Origin: Bordetella petrii
Lineage (GTDB): Bacteria; Pseudomonadota; Gammaproteobacteria; Burkholderiales; Burkholderiaceae_B
DNA: 64,000 nucleotides
Assembly: GCF_000067205.1 (NCBI RefSeq)
Contig: NC_010170.1
Span: 186,001 to 250,000 of the forward strand
Direction of reading: 5' to 3'
Both the position numbers and the translations under genes were made by a program. The notes beneath the pieces are model-generated. The model ran no database searches. It worked only from the letters and a program-made list of their open reading frames with translations, and was not told the origin of the DNA. Shown here in pieces: positions 19,170 through 31,248 of the stretch. Position 1 is the first letter of the stretch; every line of letters starts with the position of its first letter.

Positions 19170-22100
19170 TTAGAAACCTATGTTGAGATAAAGCGAACCG
19201 TTATTGTCCGTCTGGCCATCGCCGAACTGGCCGTTGTAGCTGACGCCCATGGTGGCGCGCTTGCCAAGCGCCACCCCCAGCCCCAGATTCACCGCGGCGG
19301 CATCCTTTGCAATCGGCGCTCCCGCCACACTGAACGAGCTGCCCGCGCCCGTGATGAAGGCGACAGTGCGCCGAGTGTCGACATCGCCATTGGCGTGGCG
19401 CCAACCCAGCCCCCCATTCAAATAGGCTTGCGTGCCAGCCAGCTCGAAGGAAGTCTTGCCGCGCACCCCGAGCGTGGTCGTGACCGTCGTATCAGTGCGG
19501 CTGTCGCCTCGCAATGCGGCGTCGCCGCCGGATTCGCTGAAACCGTCGGTGTGCTGATTCAGCCAGGCAACCCCCAGATAAGGCCCGATCTGCGAGTCCG
19601 GTCCCACCGAAAAGGCATATCCGAGTTCGGTGAACGCCTGGAAACTTTGGGCGTCATAATCCGCCTTCAACGTCTGGTTGCCACCGAGATTCACATTGCG
19701 GCGCGTGTCGATACTGTGGTGGGTGTATGCCGCTCCAGCCAGGAATTCCACTTTTCCATTGGACCGGGCCCAGCTCTTGCCACCGTACAGCGCGGCCGTG
19801 TAGCTATCGACATCCGCCTTGGAAGAGGCGCGGTCTTTGACCTTGGTGCTGCTGTCGGTGTAGCCCAGGGCGGCTCCGATACGCCATCCTTTGCCCACTT
19901 CGGCGTCTCCGCCCAGGAACAGGCCGCCCGAGGTGGTCCTGGCCTTGGCGGCATTGCCATCTGAGTCCAGCGAGAACTCGCCGCCCGTGACTTGCGCCCA
20001 CAAGGGGTAAGTGCCCTGGGCGGAGCCGGCCCCGAGATTGGCCAGCAGCCTGTCGGACAGTGTCTGGCGCACCAAGTTGCCTGAATACAGCAAAGCCGAC
20101 TGCGTGCTTGCGTGGATTTCGCCGGACAACTGGTTCAGGGCAGCTTGGCTATCGGTGGAAGTCAGCGCCGCATCCGCCGCCGAATTACGCCCCGCAACGG
20201 AAATCACGCCGTCCAGCGTATGGTTCTGGTTGGAGCTCAGGTTTTCCCGCTTGCCTGCGACCTTGGCCTGGTCGACCGACAGGCTGACTTTGACATCTTT
20301 GGCGGCGTACTTGACCGGGTCCAGGCTGACCAGCGTGTTGGCGAAACTGTCGTCCAGCCCCGCATCGGCAAATTGCCCGATGACCTCGCCATCGATCGTC
20401 TGGACGATGGTGTAGTCATGATTGACCAGGTATCCGCCGTTACCGTTTTCCTGCCTGACCGCCAGCGTCGTGCCCGCGAGGTCGACGTCGCCCGTTTGCG
20501 CAATCACCAGATCCGAGTTGCCTGCCGCGTTGATCTCGGCCACATAGGCGCTTCCGAAGTTCGAGATCGAGGCGTAGGTCTGCGTTCCTACTGAGTTTCC
20601 AGGGCTGATCGTGCCGCCCGAAGCATTCAGCGAGCCGTTGACGGTGAGGTTGCCGCCAAGCGTTGCGCCGCCGGTGACGTCCACATTGCCTTCGATCAGG
20701 ATCGGCGCCGCCAGGCTGCCGCCTTTCAGGGTGGCATTGTTGTCCAGCCCGACGTTGCCGCTGATCCGGGAGGCCACATCGTCTCGCTGGCTGAACGCAA
20801 AGCTTGCATTGTTGCCGCTGAGGTTGCCACTGATGGTCGCGGCGTCGCTGAATGCAAGGGCCGACCCCGAGCCTCCGGCCAAGTCTTTATTGATCTGAGT
20901 GGGCCCGCCAAAGGCCACTGACGACGAGGCAAAGCTGGCGTTTTCTCCGATGGTTGCCGGTCCGGAGAAGGTCACGGTCGAGCCGGTGGCCTCGACGTTG
21001 CCCTCGATGGAAGCATTGCCGTTGAAGCTTGCCTGGCTGCCGCTCTCAACCGAGAAACCACCGCCGATGTCCGCGCCATTCTGGAAGACGATGGTGGAAT
21101 CCTGGCCGCCCGTGACATTGCCCGCAATGGGCTCGCCTCCCACATTGATGATTTCGCCGCCGTCTTCCGCCGCAAGGTCATTGATTCCCCGGACAATGCC
21201 GATCCAGCTTGCGCCCTGGGCAACCGTGAAGTTGGTCTTGCCTCCGCCGTCGCGCAACCCGGAATCTTGATCCAGTCCGTCGAGGTCGACAACGTCGCCG
21301 CTTGAACTCGAACCCGCCGCGAGCGTCAGGTTGACGATGCCGTCCATCCCTTCCTGGCCGCGGTTGACTTGCAGCAGGGTGCCATTGTTCTGGGTCAGGT
21401 TCGAACCGCTGCCCACGGTAATGTTCTGGGTCTGGCCTGCAGCGTTCAGATTGGATACCAGAGATGCGCCGGCAGCCTCGACCCGTGTCGAAGCCAGGCT
21501 CACGCTGGCATTGTCATTCAAGACGATGCCATCGCCTTGCTCGGAGACCAGGGTCGAGTCGGTTGCGGTCAGGGTGCTGCCATAGTTGATTTCGGCCGCC
21601 ACCGCCGCCTGGCCCTGGACAGTGATGGTCGAGCGCTCCAGGTTGATCACGCCATAGGTATTGTCCGTGTCCACGGTGGCGCCGGCCTTGGCGCCGGCGC
21701 TGTTCGCGCCGCGCGTCACGATACTGAGGTCCGAGGCATTGATGGTCCCGGCCGCGGCAGAGCCGGTGCCGCCCACGGCGACCAGGCCGTTTGCCGTTTC
21801 GTGCGGGCTGTTCGCATTGGGCTCGCCATTGACAGTGACGCTGCCGCCATTGAGATTGACGGTGCCGCCCTGGTAGGCCCACACGCCATCGCCCACCCCG
21901 CCGGAAGTGGTGATGTCGACGCCGTTGGCATCGACCGTCGAGCCGTTTCCGCTGGCATACAGGCCATAGGCCATGAATCCCTGGGTGGTGACGGAACCGC
22001 CGCCGAGTTCGATATGGCCGCCATTCGTGGCATAGGCGCCATACGCCCGCTGCCCCTTTGTGCTGATGACCACGCCGTCCTGGGCGGAAATGCTCGAGTT

Positions 22101-23459
22101 TGCGCCATCCGCGGACAAGGCATAGGCGCGCGAGCCGTCTCCATCCTGGGTGCCTTGCCCTGTTGCGTTGTCGGTCGAGATCGAGCCGCCCTTCAAGGTA
22201 ATGGCGCCGCCGTTTTCGGCTCGCGCCCCGAAACCGTACAGCCCTTCGGTGTTCACGGTGACGTTTGTCGCGTCGATGGCCGAGCCAGGGTCTTTGGCAT
22301 ACATCCCGTAGGCATGGTTGCCGCCAGCCGACAGGGAATCCCCGTTCAGCACGATGGTTCCGCCGTCATGGGCATAAGCGCCATGCGACCCTTCGCCGGA
22401 CGTCTGCACAGACGAGCCCGTGCTGTTCAGCGTGCTTCCGTACGACGACTCCAGGCCGGAGGATGCCGCGCCCCGGGTCTCGATGGAGGCATTGTCGATT
22501 TCAGCCGTACCGCTGGTTCGTTCTACCATGTCGGCCGCGACGACGCCGGCGGCACTGTCTCCGGTTGTCAGGATCTGCGTGCCGTCAACGTGTATCGTTC
22601 CCGCGCCGAGTTCCCCGCCATAGACGCGGACCGCGGCGGCGCCCGCCCCGCTGGTGGTGATAGAACCGCCCGTATAGTCAATGGCGGCGCCATTGAAGGA
22701 TTCCAGGCCGAAGCTTCCGACGCCGTCGGTGACGATCTGGCTATTGCGGGCGGTTACGTGGGCGCCCTTGTTGGCGGACTGGATGCCCACGGAATAGTTT
22801 TCGCCATGCGTCGTTATCGAAACATCGTCAAGATCGATCTCGGTAGCCAGTTCTTCAGCTGCAGGTGTGCGATACGCAACAACGCCATGCCCAAAATGGT
22901 TGTTGGTGACGATTTCGACATCCGTCGCATTGATCGAGCCTCCATCGTTTGCCTGGATCCCGACGGTCCGTTTGCTGCCGGACGCGGTGACGGTTCCGCC
23001 ATTGAGCGTGACGTTGCCGCCACCCGTTGCGCCGGCGCCCGCTGTGAACGCATGGGCATAATCGGCTCCGGGATTGGTCGAATGCGCGCTGATCGAGATG
23101 GTGGCATTGTTCAATGTCGCCGTCGCGCCATTTCCGCTGGCCGTGATGGTGCGGCCGTTGCTGCCACTGGGGCTGTCCAGATCGTTGCTCAGCTCGACAT
23201 TGTCCAGGGCAAGCTGTCCGCCGGTGTTGACCAGGATGAGGTCGTAGGCGCTGCCGCTGACGCTGGCGCCATCACCGGTGAGTATGCCGCCGTTGTTGAC
23301 CGTGATCGTGCTGTTGGACATATTCGAGTCACCCAGGTCGTAGGGCGTCTCGACCGTCAGGTTGATCGCCATCGTGTCCGACGCGTGGCCGAATGCCGCG
23401 AGCAAGGCCAGCGCCAAGACCGTGTGCTGCATTCTGTTGTTGCGTACATTCCTTTTCAT
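19170..23459 (-). CDS. Giant autotransporter adhesin (type Va), copy 1
   Basis: From ATG 23459, preceded by GGAGG at 9 nt, the product is 1429 residues; the earlier in-frame start at 23492 lacks an RBS. A Sec signal peptide (about residues 1-31, ending DTMA) leads a passenger of repeated beta-helix turns such as DNASIETRGAASSGLES and NGGSVTVNGE. A PL2/pertactin-like fold region follows (TQNITVGSGSNLTQNNGTLLQVNRG). The C-terminal ~280 residues form the translocator barrel, ending SLYLNIGF with the required terminal Phe. It is a paralogue of the gene at 25480 and is downstream of, and co-oriented with, mreB and the SLATT gene. Confidence 0.92.
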   Translation of the reverse strand: MKRNVRNNRMQHTVLALALLAAFGHASDTMAINLTVETPYDLGDSNMSNSTITVNNGGILTGDGASVSGSAYDLILVNTGGQLALDNVELSNDLDSPSGSNGRTITASGNGATATLNNATISISAHSTNPGADYAHAFTAGAGATGGGNVTLNGGTVTASGSKRTVGIQANDGGSINATDVEIVTNNHFGHGVVAYRTPAAEELATEIDLDDVSITTHGENYSVGIQSANKGAHVTARNSQIVTDGVGSFGLESFNGAAIDYTGGSITTSGAGAAAVRVYGGELGAGTIHVDGTQILTTGDSAAGVVAADMVERTSGTAEIDNASIETRGAASSGLESSYGSTLNSTGSSVQTSGEGSHGAYAHDGGTIVLNGDSLSAGGNHAYGMYAKDPGSAIDATNVTVNTEGLYGFGARAENGGAITLKGGSISTDNATGQGTQDGDGSRAYALSADGANSSISAQDGVVISTKGQRAYGAYATNGGHIELGGGSVTTQGFMAYGLYASGNGSTVDANGVDITTSGGVGDGVWAYQGGTVNLNGGSVTVNGEPNANSPHETANGLVAVGGTGSAAAGTINASDLSIVTRGANSAGAKAGATVDTDNTYGVINLERSTITVQGQAAVAAEINYGSTLTATDSTLVSEQGDGIVLNDNASVSLASTRVEAAGASLVSNLNAAGQTQNITVGSGSNLTQNNGTLLQVNRGQEGMDGIVNLTLAAGSSSSGDVVDLDGLDQDSGLRDGGGKTNFTVAQGASWIGIVRGINDLAAEDGGEIINVGGEPIAGNVTGGQDSTIVFQNGADIGGGFSVESGSQASFNGNASIEGNVEATGSTVTFSGPATIGENASFASSSVAFGGPTQINKDLAGGSGSALAFSDAATISGNLSGNNASFAFSQRDDVASRISGNVGLDNNATLKGGSLAAPILIEGNVDVTGGATLGGNLTVNGSLNASGGTISPGNSVGTQTYASISNFGSAYVAEINAAGNSDLVIAQTGDVDLAGTTLAVRQENGNGGYLVNHDYTIVQTIDGEVIGQFADAGLDDSFANTLVSLDPVKYAAKDVKVSLSVDQAKVAGKRENLSSNQNHTLDGVISVAGRNSAADAALTSTDSQAALNQLSGEIHASTQSALLYSGNLVRQTLSDRLLANLGAGSAQGTYPLWAQVTGGEFSLDSDGNAAKARTTSGGLFLGGDAEVGKGWRIGAALGYTDSSTKVKDRASSKADVDSYTAALYGGKSWARSNGKVEFLAGAAYTHHSIDTRRNVNLGGNQTLKADYDAQSFQAFTELGYAFSVGPDSQIGPYLGVAWLNQHTDGFSESGGDAALRGDSRTDTTVTTTLGVRGKTSFELAGTQAYLNGGLGWRHANGDVDTRRTVAFITGAGSSFSVAGAPIAKDAAAVNLGLGVALGKRATMGVSYNGQFGDGQTDNNGSLYLNIGF

Positions 23460-23513
23460 AGCAAGTGTCCTCCGGCATTGAAAAACGAACATGGGCCAGT
23501 CTGAAAGTGGCCT

Positions 23514-25269
<1,756 letters not shown>

Positions 25270-28200
25270 GAGCTTCCGTTTGAGTATTCGCAGGATTGCC
25301 GAGCGTTTGGGGGCCGTCGGGCCTTCGAAGAATTCGGCCAAACCCGTGGCGCACGACGGCATGAGTCGTTCAGAAGTGCAAGAGCGAGCGAAGCGAGGAG
25401 AGAGCATCGTTACGCACGGTTTGAGCGGCGCTGGGCATGGCATTCGCCAACACCCAGCGCACATGGCAGGCCAGGTTTCCTAGAAGCGCACTTTCATGAA
25501 AAGCGATCCGGCATTGTCGGCATTGCCCGAGCCGAACTCGCCGTCATAGCTGAGGCCCATGGCGAAGTTGCTGTCCAGGCTGACTTCGCCGCTGAGGCCG
25601 ACCAGGAGGCTGTTCTTGGCAATGGGCGCACCGGCTATCGAGAATGCACTGCCGGCCCCTTCGATGAACTGCATCGACCGGGTGGGGGAACGATCGCCGC
25701 CCGCATGGCGCCAACCGAGGTTGGTGCGTACGGTGAACGCATTGGTCTTGCCAGGGAAGACCAGTGCCGAGCGCAGGCCGAGGGTGTAGCTCGACAACTT
25801 GGCCGTGCTGGCGCTCGAGCTGAGTGCCGCATCGCCACCTGATTCGCTGAACCCGCTCATGCGCTGGTTGAACCAGCTGACATTCACGTAGGGCTCGACA
25901 TGATGCGTCTCGCCCCAGGGAATGGCATAACCGAGGTCGCCAAAGAGCTGCCAGGTCGATCCGTGATAATCGGCGCTCAACTCTTGGCCCGCCCCGAGGC
26001 TAACATTGCGGTCGGTGTCGATATTGTGGCGGGTGTAACCGCCGCCCAACAGCAGGTTCAACTTGCCCGGCCCGAGGATCCAGCTATTGCCGCCGTACAG
26101 GGCGAAGGTATAGTTGTTGATGGTTCCATCGGAACTGCGGTCTTTGACGTTGAAGTCGCCGGTGCTGGCACCGCCGGCCGCGCCCAGGCGCCATCCGCCG
26201 CCGATACCCGCGTCCGCGCCCACCAGGAGCCGGGTCGTCGAATAATGGGCCGATGCGGTGTTGCCGTCGCCATCGTTGTTGATGCTTGCCGCGTTGAAGC
26301 GTACCCAGAGAGGGTAGCTGGCGGATTTGGGCTGGGCGCCCGCGGGCGTGCCGTCGCTTGCCGCCATCGGTTGGCCGGGCAGCAACGTTGCGCCAAGGTT
26401 GGCGCGCATCTGAGACTGCAGCGCGGCGTTGGTGGACAGCATGTCCGCGAACACCAGAGACCTGGCGGTTGCATGCACTTCACCCGAGAGCTGGTCGAAC
26501 GCCTGCGCGGGGTCCGATGAGAAAAAGGCCTCATCAACCGTTGCGTTTGCGCCCGCCACCGAGGCCGCGCCAAAGCCGGTGGCGCGCTGATTGGAGGTGA
26601 AGTCCATCGTGCTCAAGGCTTGACGGTTGACGCCCATGCGAACGGCGACGGCGTTGTCCGAGTAGAGCGTGTCCATTGCGATCAGGGGATACGCGGTTCC
26701 CGTCCAATCGGCGCTGACAAACTCGCCCTGCACCCCGCCGGCCGCGGTCAAGACCGTGTAGTCCTGGTTCAGGCGGAAGCGGCCCGCGCCGTTCTCTTCC
26801 GAGACGACTAGGCTGCTATTGGCAATGTCGGCGGAGTCAGGGCCGGTGACCTCGACCAGGTCGGACTGGCCGGCTTCATTGATTTCGGCCTGGTAGACTG
26901 TGCCTGCCTGCCAATCGATGCCCGCGGTGCTGACGGTACCGACAGAATTGCCCGGCTTGACGATCCCGCCATTCTTGCTGGTCAGTTTTCCATCGATTTT
27001 CCAGTTGCCGCCCAAGGTGGCATCGTCGATGGTGACGTCGCCTTCCGCAAGAATGCGCTGCGCGGTGGTGCCGCCGCTGGTCACGGCCTTGTTGTCGATG
27101 GACAGATTGCCGATCGTGCTGCCACCCTCGAAGTTGATCTTCTGGTTTCCGCCTTCCGTGGTGACTTCACGTACGCCGATCATCTTGCCGTCATAGGTGG
27201 CCAGCGCACCCAGCTTGACGTAGGTGCCGCCGTTGCCGGAAAGAGGGACTGCCAGGTCGTCGACAATGTTTCCGGCCGTGACGGAGCCATCCTGCAGGTC
27301 GAGATTGACCTTGCTGCTGCCGCTGTCGCCGCTACGGTTGACCTGCAGCAAGGTGCCGTTGTTCTCAACGAGATTGGCGCCGTTGCCGACCGTGATGTTC
27401 TGAGTCTGGCCTCGCTGGCTGAGCGTGGAGACCAGGCTTGCGCCTGTGGCGCTTACCGTGCTTTCCTGAAGATAGACATTGGCACTGTTATCCAACTCGA
27501 TGCCGGCCGAGTTTTCGCCGGTGGCTGCCAGTGTGGTGCCGTTGATATAAAGTTCAGAGACACTGCGATGGTAGCGGGACACCTCGGACTGCACCCGGGC
27601 CGCCGCGGTCTGTTCACCCGACACTTGTACCGTACTGTCAACCAGGGCGACTTTCCCGCCGTCCTGAACCACGACGCCATGGCTACCCTGGCCAGCGGTG
27701 TTCACCGCCGACTTCGCCACAAGGATCTCGCTGCGTTTGCCGTCGGCTTTCACGGCAGCAGCTTCAGCGCCGGTTGTCGAAACCGTCGAGCCGATCACGG
27801 CGATTCGTGACGATGTGGCGTGCCAGTCCCTGCCGCGCTTGCCGTCTTGTTCCGGCTGTTGTGCCAGCACGGCCGTGGCGTTCGTTCCCGAAGTGCCGAT
27901 CTTCGTCCCCGCGATCAGCATGTCCCCGCTGGTTGCCTGGGCTGCCACGCTGTTGTCGCCCAGGGCCGTCACGTCGCCGCCGATCAAGATGACGGTGGCG
28001 CCGGTGTCGGACGCCACGCCCACAGCGGGCTCTGAATAAGCCCGGCCAACGGGTACGATTTCAGTGCCAGCGGTGATGCTGCTGCCGACGCTGACGACAG
28101 AGGCGTCTTTGCCTTCGGCCCGCAGGCCTACCGCCCGTGCGTTCAAGCTGGAGTCGATCAGGTAGGCCCGGCCAGCGTCGCGCACCTCGACGGCGACACC

Positions 28201-29831
28201 GTCCTGGCCATCGGCCGTCAGATTCGTGCCGATCGTGGCGGCGACGCTATCGCGACCGCTTACGGACAATGCAACGCCACGCGCGTCGGTGGCCGTGACG
28301 GTTCCGCCGACCGTTCCCGCCTGGCCGCCCTTGGTGATGTCGAGGCCTTTGCCCCCGCCCTGGATATCGCTGCCGACCAGGATGGCGCGGGCATCGCGGC
28401 TTACCCGCATGCCGGTGGAATCGTCTCCCGTGGCGCGGATATCCGTGCCTGCGGCAAAGACCAACGAACCACTGCCACCGACCGATACGCCGGTTGCCTG
28501 GTCACCCTTGGCCTGAATGCTTCCACCCACCAGTAGCGCTTTTGCCTGGTCTTCTACGCGAAGGCCGAGCGCGGGTTCCCGGCTTTGACGATAGCGAGCT
28601 TCGGATTCGGCATCGATATCCACATCCAGCCCGATCAATTGGCTGCCCTTGCCTTGGACCTGAACCCCAAGCCCATCGGCCACAATCGTCGAGCCTGCAA
28701 TCAGCGCGTCGGCGCCGTCTTCGATCAGCACGGCCTGGCCGCTCCGGCCACTGCTTTGCAGCCGGGAGCCGATAACGATCGCCTGGCTGTCCTTGTCGTC
28801 GACGTGAAGCGCGATGCCGCGATCGCCGCTGGCGGATACTTTGCTGCCTACGATAACCGCGCGGCCGCCATCATCGATGGCCACGCCCCTTCCATCTTTG
28901 CCCTTCGACTCGACATCGCCGCGGCTCAGCAGCAGCGTGCCGCCGTCTTCCACATCCACACCATGGGAGTTTTCGCCTTTGGTCGAAATCTTGAGGGAAT
29001 CGCCAACGACCAGCGAGCGTTCGCCGGAAACGCTTATGCCATCTGCGGAACGTCCGCTGGTCTGGATGCTGGACTTGCTGACGACGGCAATGCCACCATG
29101 CTTCACGCTCACCCCGTCGGCATCCCGGCCGCGTGTCAAAATGCGCGACCTGTCGACGCTGGCCGAAGCGCCGCGGCCGTAGACTTTCACACCATCGGAA
29201 TCCCGGCCTTCGCTCGCGATCTCGGTGCCGCGCAGAAAGACCTGTCCGCCATCGAGCGCCTGGACCACGTCGCTGCCGGTGCCGCGCGTGCGCAGTTCCG
29301 TGCCATCGGCATAGATTTTCCCGCCTTGCTGGCTTGCCCGCAGAGCAGGGGAATTGTTGTTGTGGGTCGTGACCTTGCCGTCTTCGAGCTTTACCACGCT
29401 ATCGTGGCCGCGATGGCCGTGCTGATGGCTTCCCGTTGCGCTGACTGCCGGGCCCTGTTCCTTGTCGTGCAAACGGGACGCGCGGCTGGCCTCGATGTTG
29501 GCGTCCTTCAGCTTGATTTCGCCCCCGCTGTTGGCGTTGACCAATTCGCCGGCCTGGCCCTTCACGTTGTTTTTTCGCCCACTGATCTCACCGCCGCGCT
29601 TGGCCTCCAGGTACTCATAGGAGCGGCCATGGCGAAGGTTTACATCCTCCCTGTTGCTGGCTACAACTTTCCTTGATACGGAGTCGGCATGGGCTGTCGG
29701 GAAGGCGATCAGCAATGCGGCTGCCAAGGCTGATATGGCGAATACGGGTGTGGCTCTTGGTACGTTGAGCTTGCCCGCAAAAAATGGATCCCTTGCTGAG
29801 TGTGTAAAACTCACGCAAGGAGGGAGGAAAG

Positions 29832-30119
29832 ATGGGTAATCCGAGAGCTCGATATACGCAGGAATTCATGCTGGAAGCCGTGCGCATGGTCCGCGGCGGC
29901 CAGAGCATGGCGGCGGTGGCGAAGATACTGGGCATCAGCCCGAAGACGCTGCACAACTGGGTGAAGGCCGATGCCGCTGGGAAGCTGAACGGCGCAGGCA
30001 AACAGGTTTCTCCAGAACAGATGGAGATTGCCCGGCTGCGCGCGGAGTTGGCACGCGTGAAGATGGAGCGCGACATATTGGGAAAAGCCACGGCGTACTT
30101 TGCGAAGGTGTCGGCATGA
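29832..30119 (+). CDS. IS3-family transposase OrfA
   Basis: The 95-residue protein has an HTH (GQSMAAVAKILGISPKTLHNWVKA) followed by a leucine-zipper-like helix (EQMEIARLRAELARVKMERDILGKATAYF), the standard OrfA layout for DNA binding and dimerisation. Its stop overlaps the orfB start by ATGA, so OrfAB may be made by -1 frameshifting as in other IS3 elements. RBS GGAGGAAAG precedes ATG 29832. Confidence 0.9.
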   Translation: MGNPRARYTQEFMLEAVRMVRGGQSMAAVAKILGISPKTLHNWVKADAAGKLNGAGKQVSPEQMEIARLRAELARVKMERDILGKATAYFAKVSA

Positions 30120-31006
30120 AGTACGCCTGGATCGAGCTTCACAGCCGACAATGGCCGGTGTCCCTGAGCTGCCAGGTGCTGGGTGTCAGCCCCAGCGGTT
30201 ACCACGCGCGCAAGGTGCGGGATGTCGATACTGACCGACCGCGCCGACGCATCAGCAACGACGCTCTGCTGGTGCACATCAAGGCCGTGCACGCTGAATC
30301 CAAAGGCGAGTACGGCTGGCCGCGCGTGTGGAAGCAACTGCTGGTCCAGGGCATTCGCGTCAGCAAGGATCGTGTCCAGCGGCTCATGAAGCTGCACGGC
30401 ATCAAGGCGAAGACCAAACGCCGGTTCAAGGTCACGACCGACAGCAAACACAGCCTGCCGGTCGCACCGGACCTGCTGCAACGAGACTTCTCTCCCGCGC
30501 GTCCCGACCAGGTCTGGACTACGGACATCACGTACATCTGGACGGACGAGGGTTGGCTGTTTCTGACCGTCATTCTCGACCTGTTCAGCCGTCAGGTGGT
30601 GGGCTGGTCGATGCAGCCGCACATGCGCACGGAGCTGGTGTCTGATGCGCTGCGTATGGCGTGGTTTCGCCGCCGTCCGCAAGCGGGCCTGATCCTCCAC
30701 AGTGACCGTGGCAGCCAGTATTGCAGTCATGACTTCCAGGACCTGCTCAAGGGCTACGGCATGCGCAGTTCGATGAGCCGTCGAGGCAATTGCTGGGACA
30801 ACGCACCGACCGAGAGCCTGTGGGGATCGCTCAAGCGTGCACGCATCCTCGGCCAGCGCTTTGCAACGCGTCGCGAAGCGATGGACGAGGTAATCGACTG
30901 GTTGAGCTTCTACAATCATTCGCGCTTGCACTCGACGTTGGGCTACGTCAGCCCGATGCAATTCGAGCGGGACTGGTACGCCGCCCAGAACCAACGGGTG
31001 GCATAA
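30116..31006 (+). CDS. IS3-family transposase OrfB (DDE)
   Basis: The 296-residue protein has an HTH_21-like N-terminus (NDALLVHIKAVHAESKGEYGWPRVWKQL) and an rve integrase core. The catalytic triad is the Asp of TTDITYIW, the Asp of LHSDRGSQY, and the Glu of NAPTESLWGSLK 35 residues later. Apparently intact and identical to the copy at 46551. Confidence 0.93.
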   Translation: MKYAWIELHSRQWPVSLSCQVLGVSPSGYHARKVRDVDTDRPRRRISNDALLVHIKAVHAESKGEYGWPRVWKQLLVQGIRVSKDRVQRLMKLHGIKAKTKRRFKVTTDSKHSLPVAPDLLQRDFSPARPDQVWTTDITYIWTDEGWLFLTVILDLFSRQVVGWSMQPHMRTELVSDALRMAWFRRRPQAGLILHSDRGSQYCSHDFQDLLKGYGMRSSMSRRGNCWDNAPTESLWGSLKRARILGQRFATRREAMDEVIDWLSFYNHSRLHSTLGYVSPMQFERDWYAAQNQRVA

Positions 31007-31212
31007 TCTCGCTCAGTTAAGGGATCCGAAATTCGCGGGCAACGTCACGTTAAGGCCTGACATCAAGTGCTCCTGTGCGTGCGCAGCAATTTTTAACTTA
31101 GCAAATGTGTTTAATCGTCAGCCGAAATCCAGACAAATAAATATTTTTATCTTATTTATCAGCGAGTTATGCAAACTCTCTTGTCGCAACTGGTTTCGGT
31201 ATGCTTAAATTA

Positions 31213-31230
31213 TAAACACGATTGTGTTTA
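31213..31230. promoter_or_regulatory. Operator TAAACAC-N4-GTGTTTA between regulator and autotransporter promoters
   Basis: A perfect 7-bp-arm palindrome (spacer GATT) lies 19 nt before the regulator start at 31249 and 150 nt from the divergent native autotransporter start at 31063. The placement suits autorepression and control of the divergent gene. The same core occurs at 15046 and, with one mismatch, at 33879. Confidence 0.7.
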
Positions 31231-31248
31231 ACAGGAGAGAGTGTTGCG

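Larger units (their letters stand above)
29766..31047 (+). mobile_element. IS3-family insertion sequence, copy 1 (1282 bp)
   Basis: Imperfect terminal inverted repeats begin TGAGCTTGCCCGC at the left and, reverse-complemented, TGACGTTGCCCGC at the right, both continuing to GGATCCCTT. A 3-bp target duplication CGT is present (29763-29765 and 31048-31050). It is the same length and, as far as I can read, identical to the element at 46510-47791. It interrupts an autotransporter gene. Confidence 0.93.
25480..31063 (-). pseudogene. Giant autotransporter, copy 2, split by an IS after codon 5
   Basis: The body of the gene (29762-25480) encodes a ~1425-residue autotransporter: passenger repeats of the form DGVSVKHGGIAVVSKSSIQT, a TQNITVGNGANLVENNGTLLQVNRS segment shared with copy 1, and a C-terminal barrel ending AGSLFMKVRF. 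The native start is on the other side of the IS: ATG at 31063-31061 with AGGAG 7 nt upstream. Removing the IS (29766-31047) and one CGT target copy restores MSGLNVPRATPVFAISALAAALL, a clean signal peptide, in frame (1432 residues). The IS end also supplies a fused GTG-start frame at 29814, so some hybrid product is possible. Confidence 0.88.

Noticed and set aside
21369..23504. 711-codon open frame on the plus strand across the autotransporter gene
   Set aside because: It mirrors the repetitive passenger sequence in the opposite strand; there is no family resemblance and the minus-strand gene has signal peptide, barrel and RBS.
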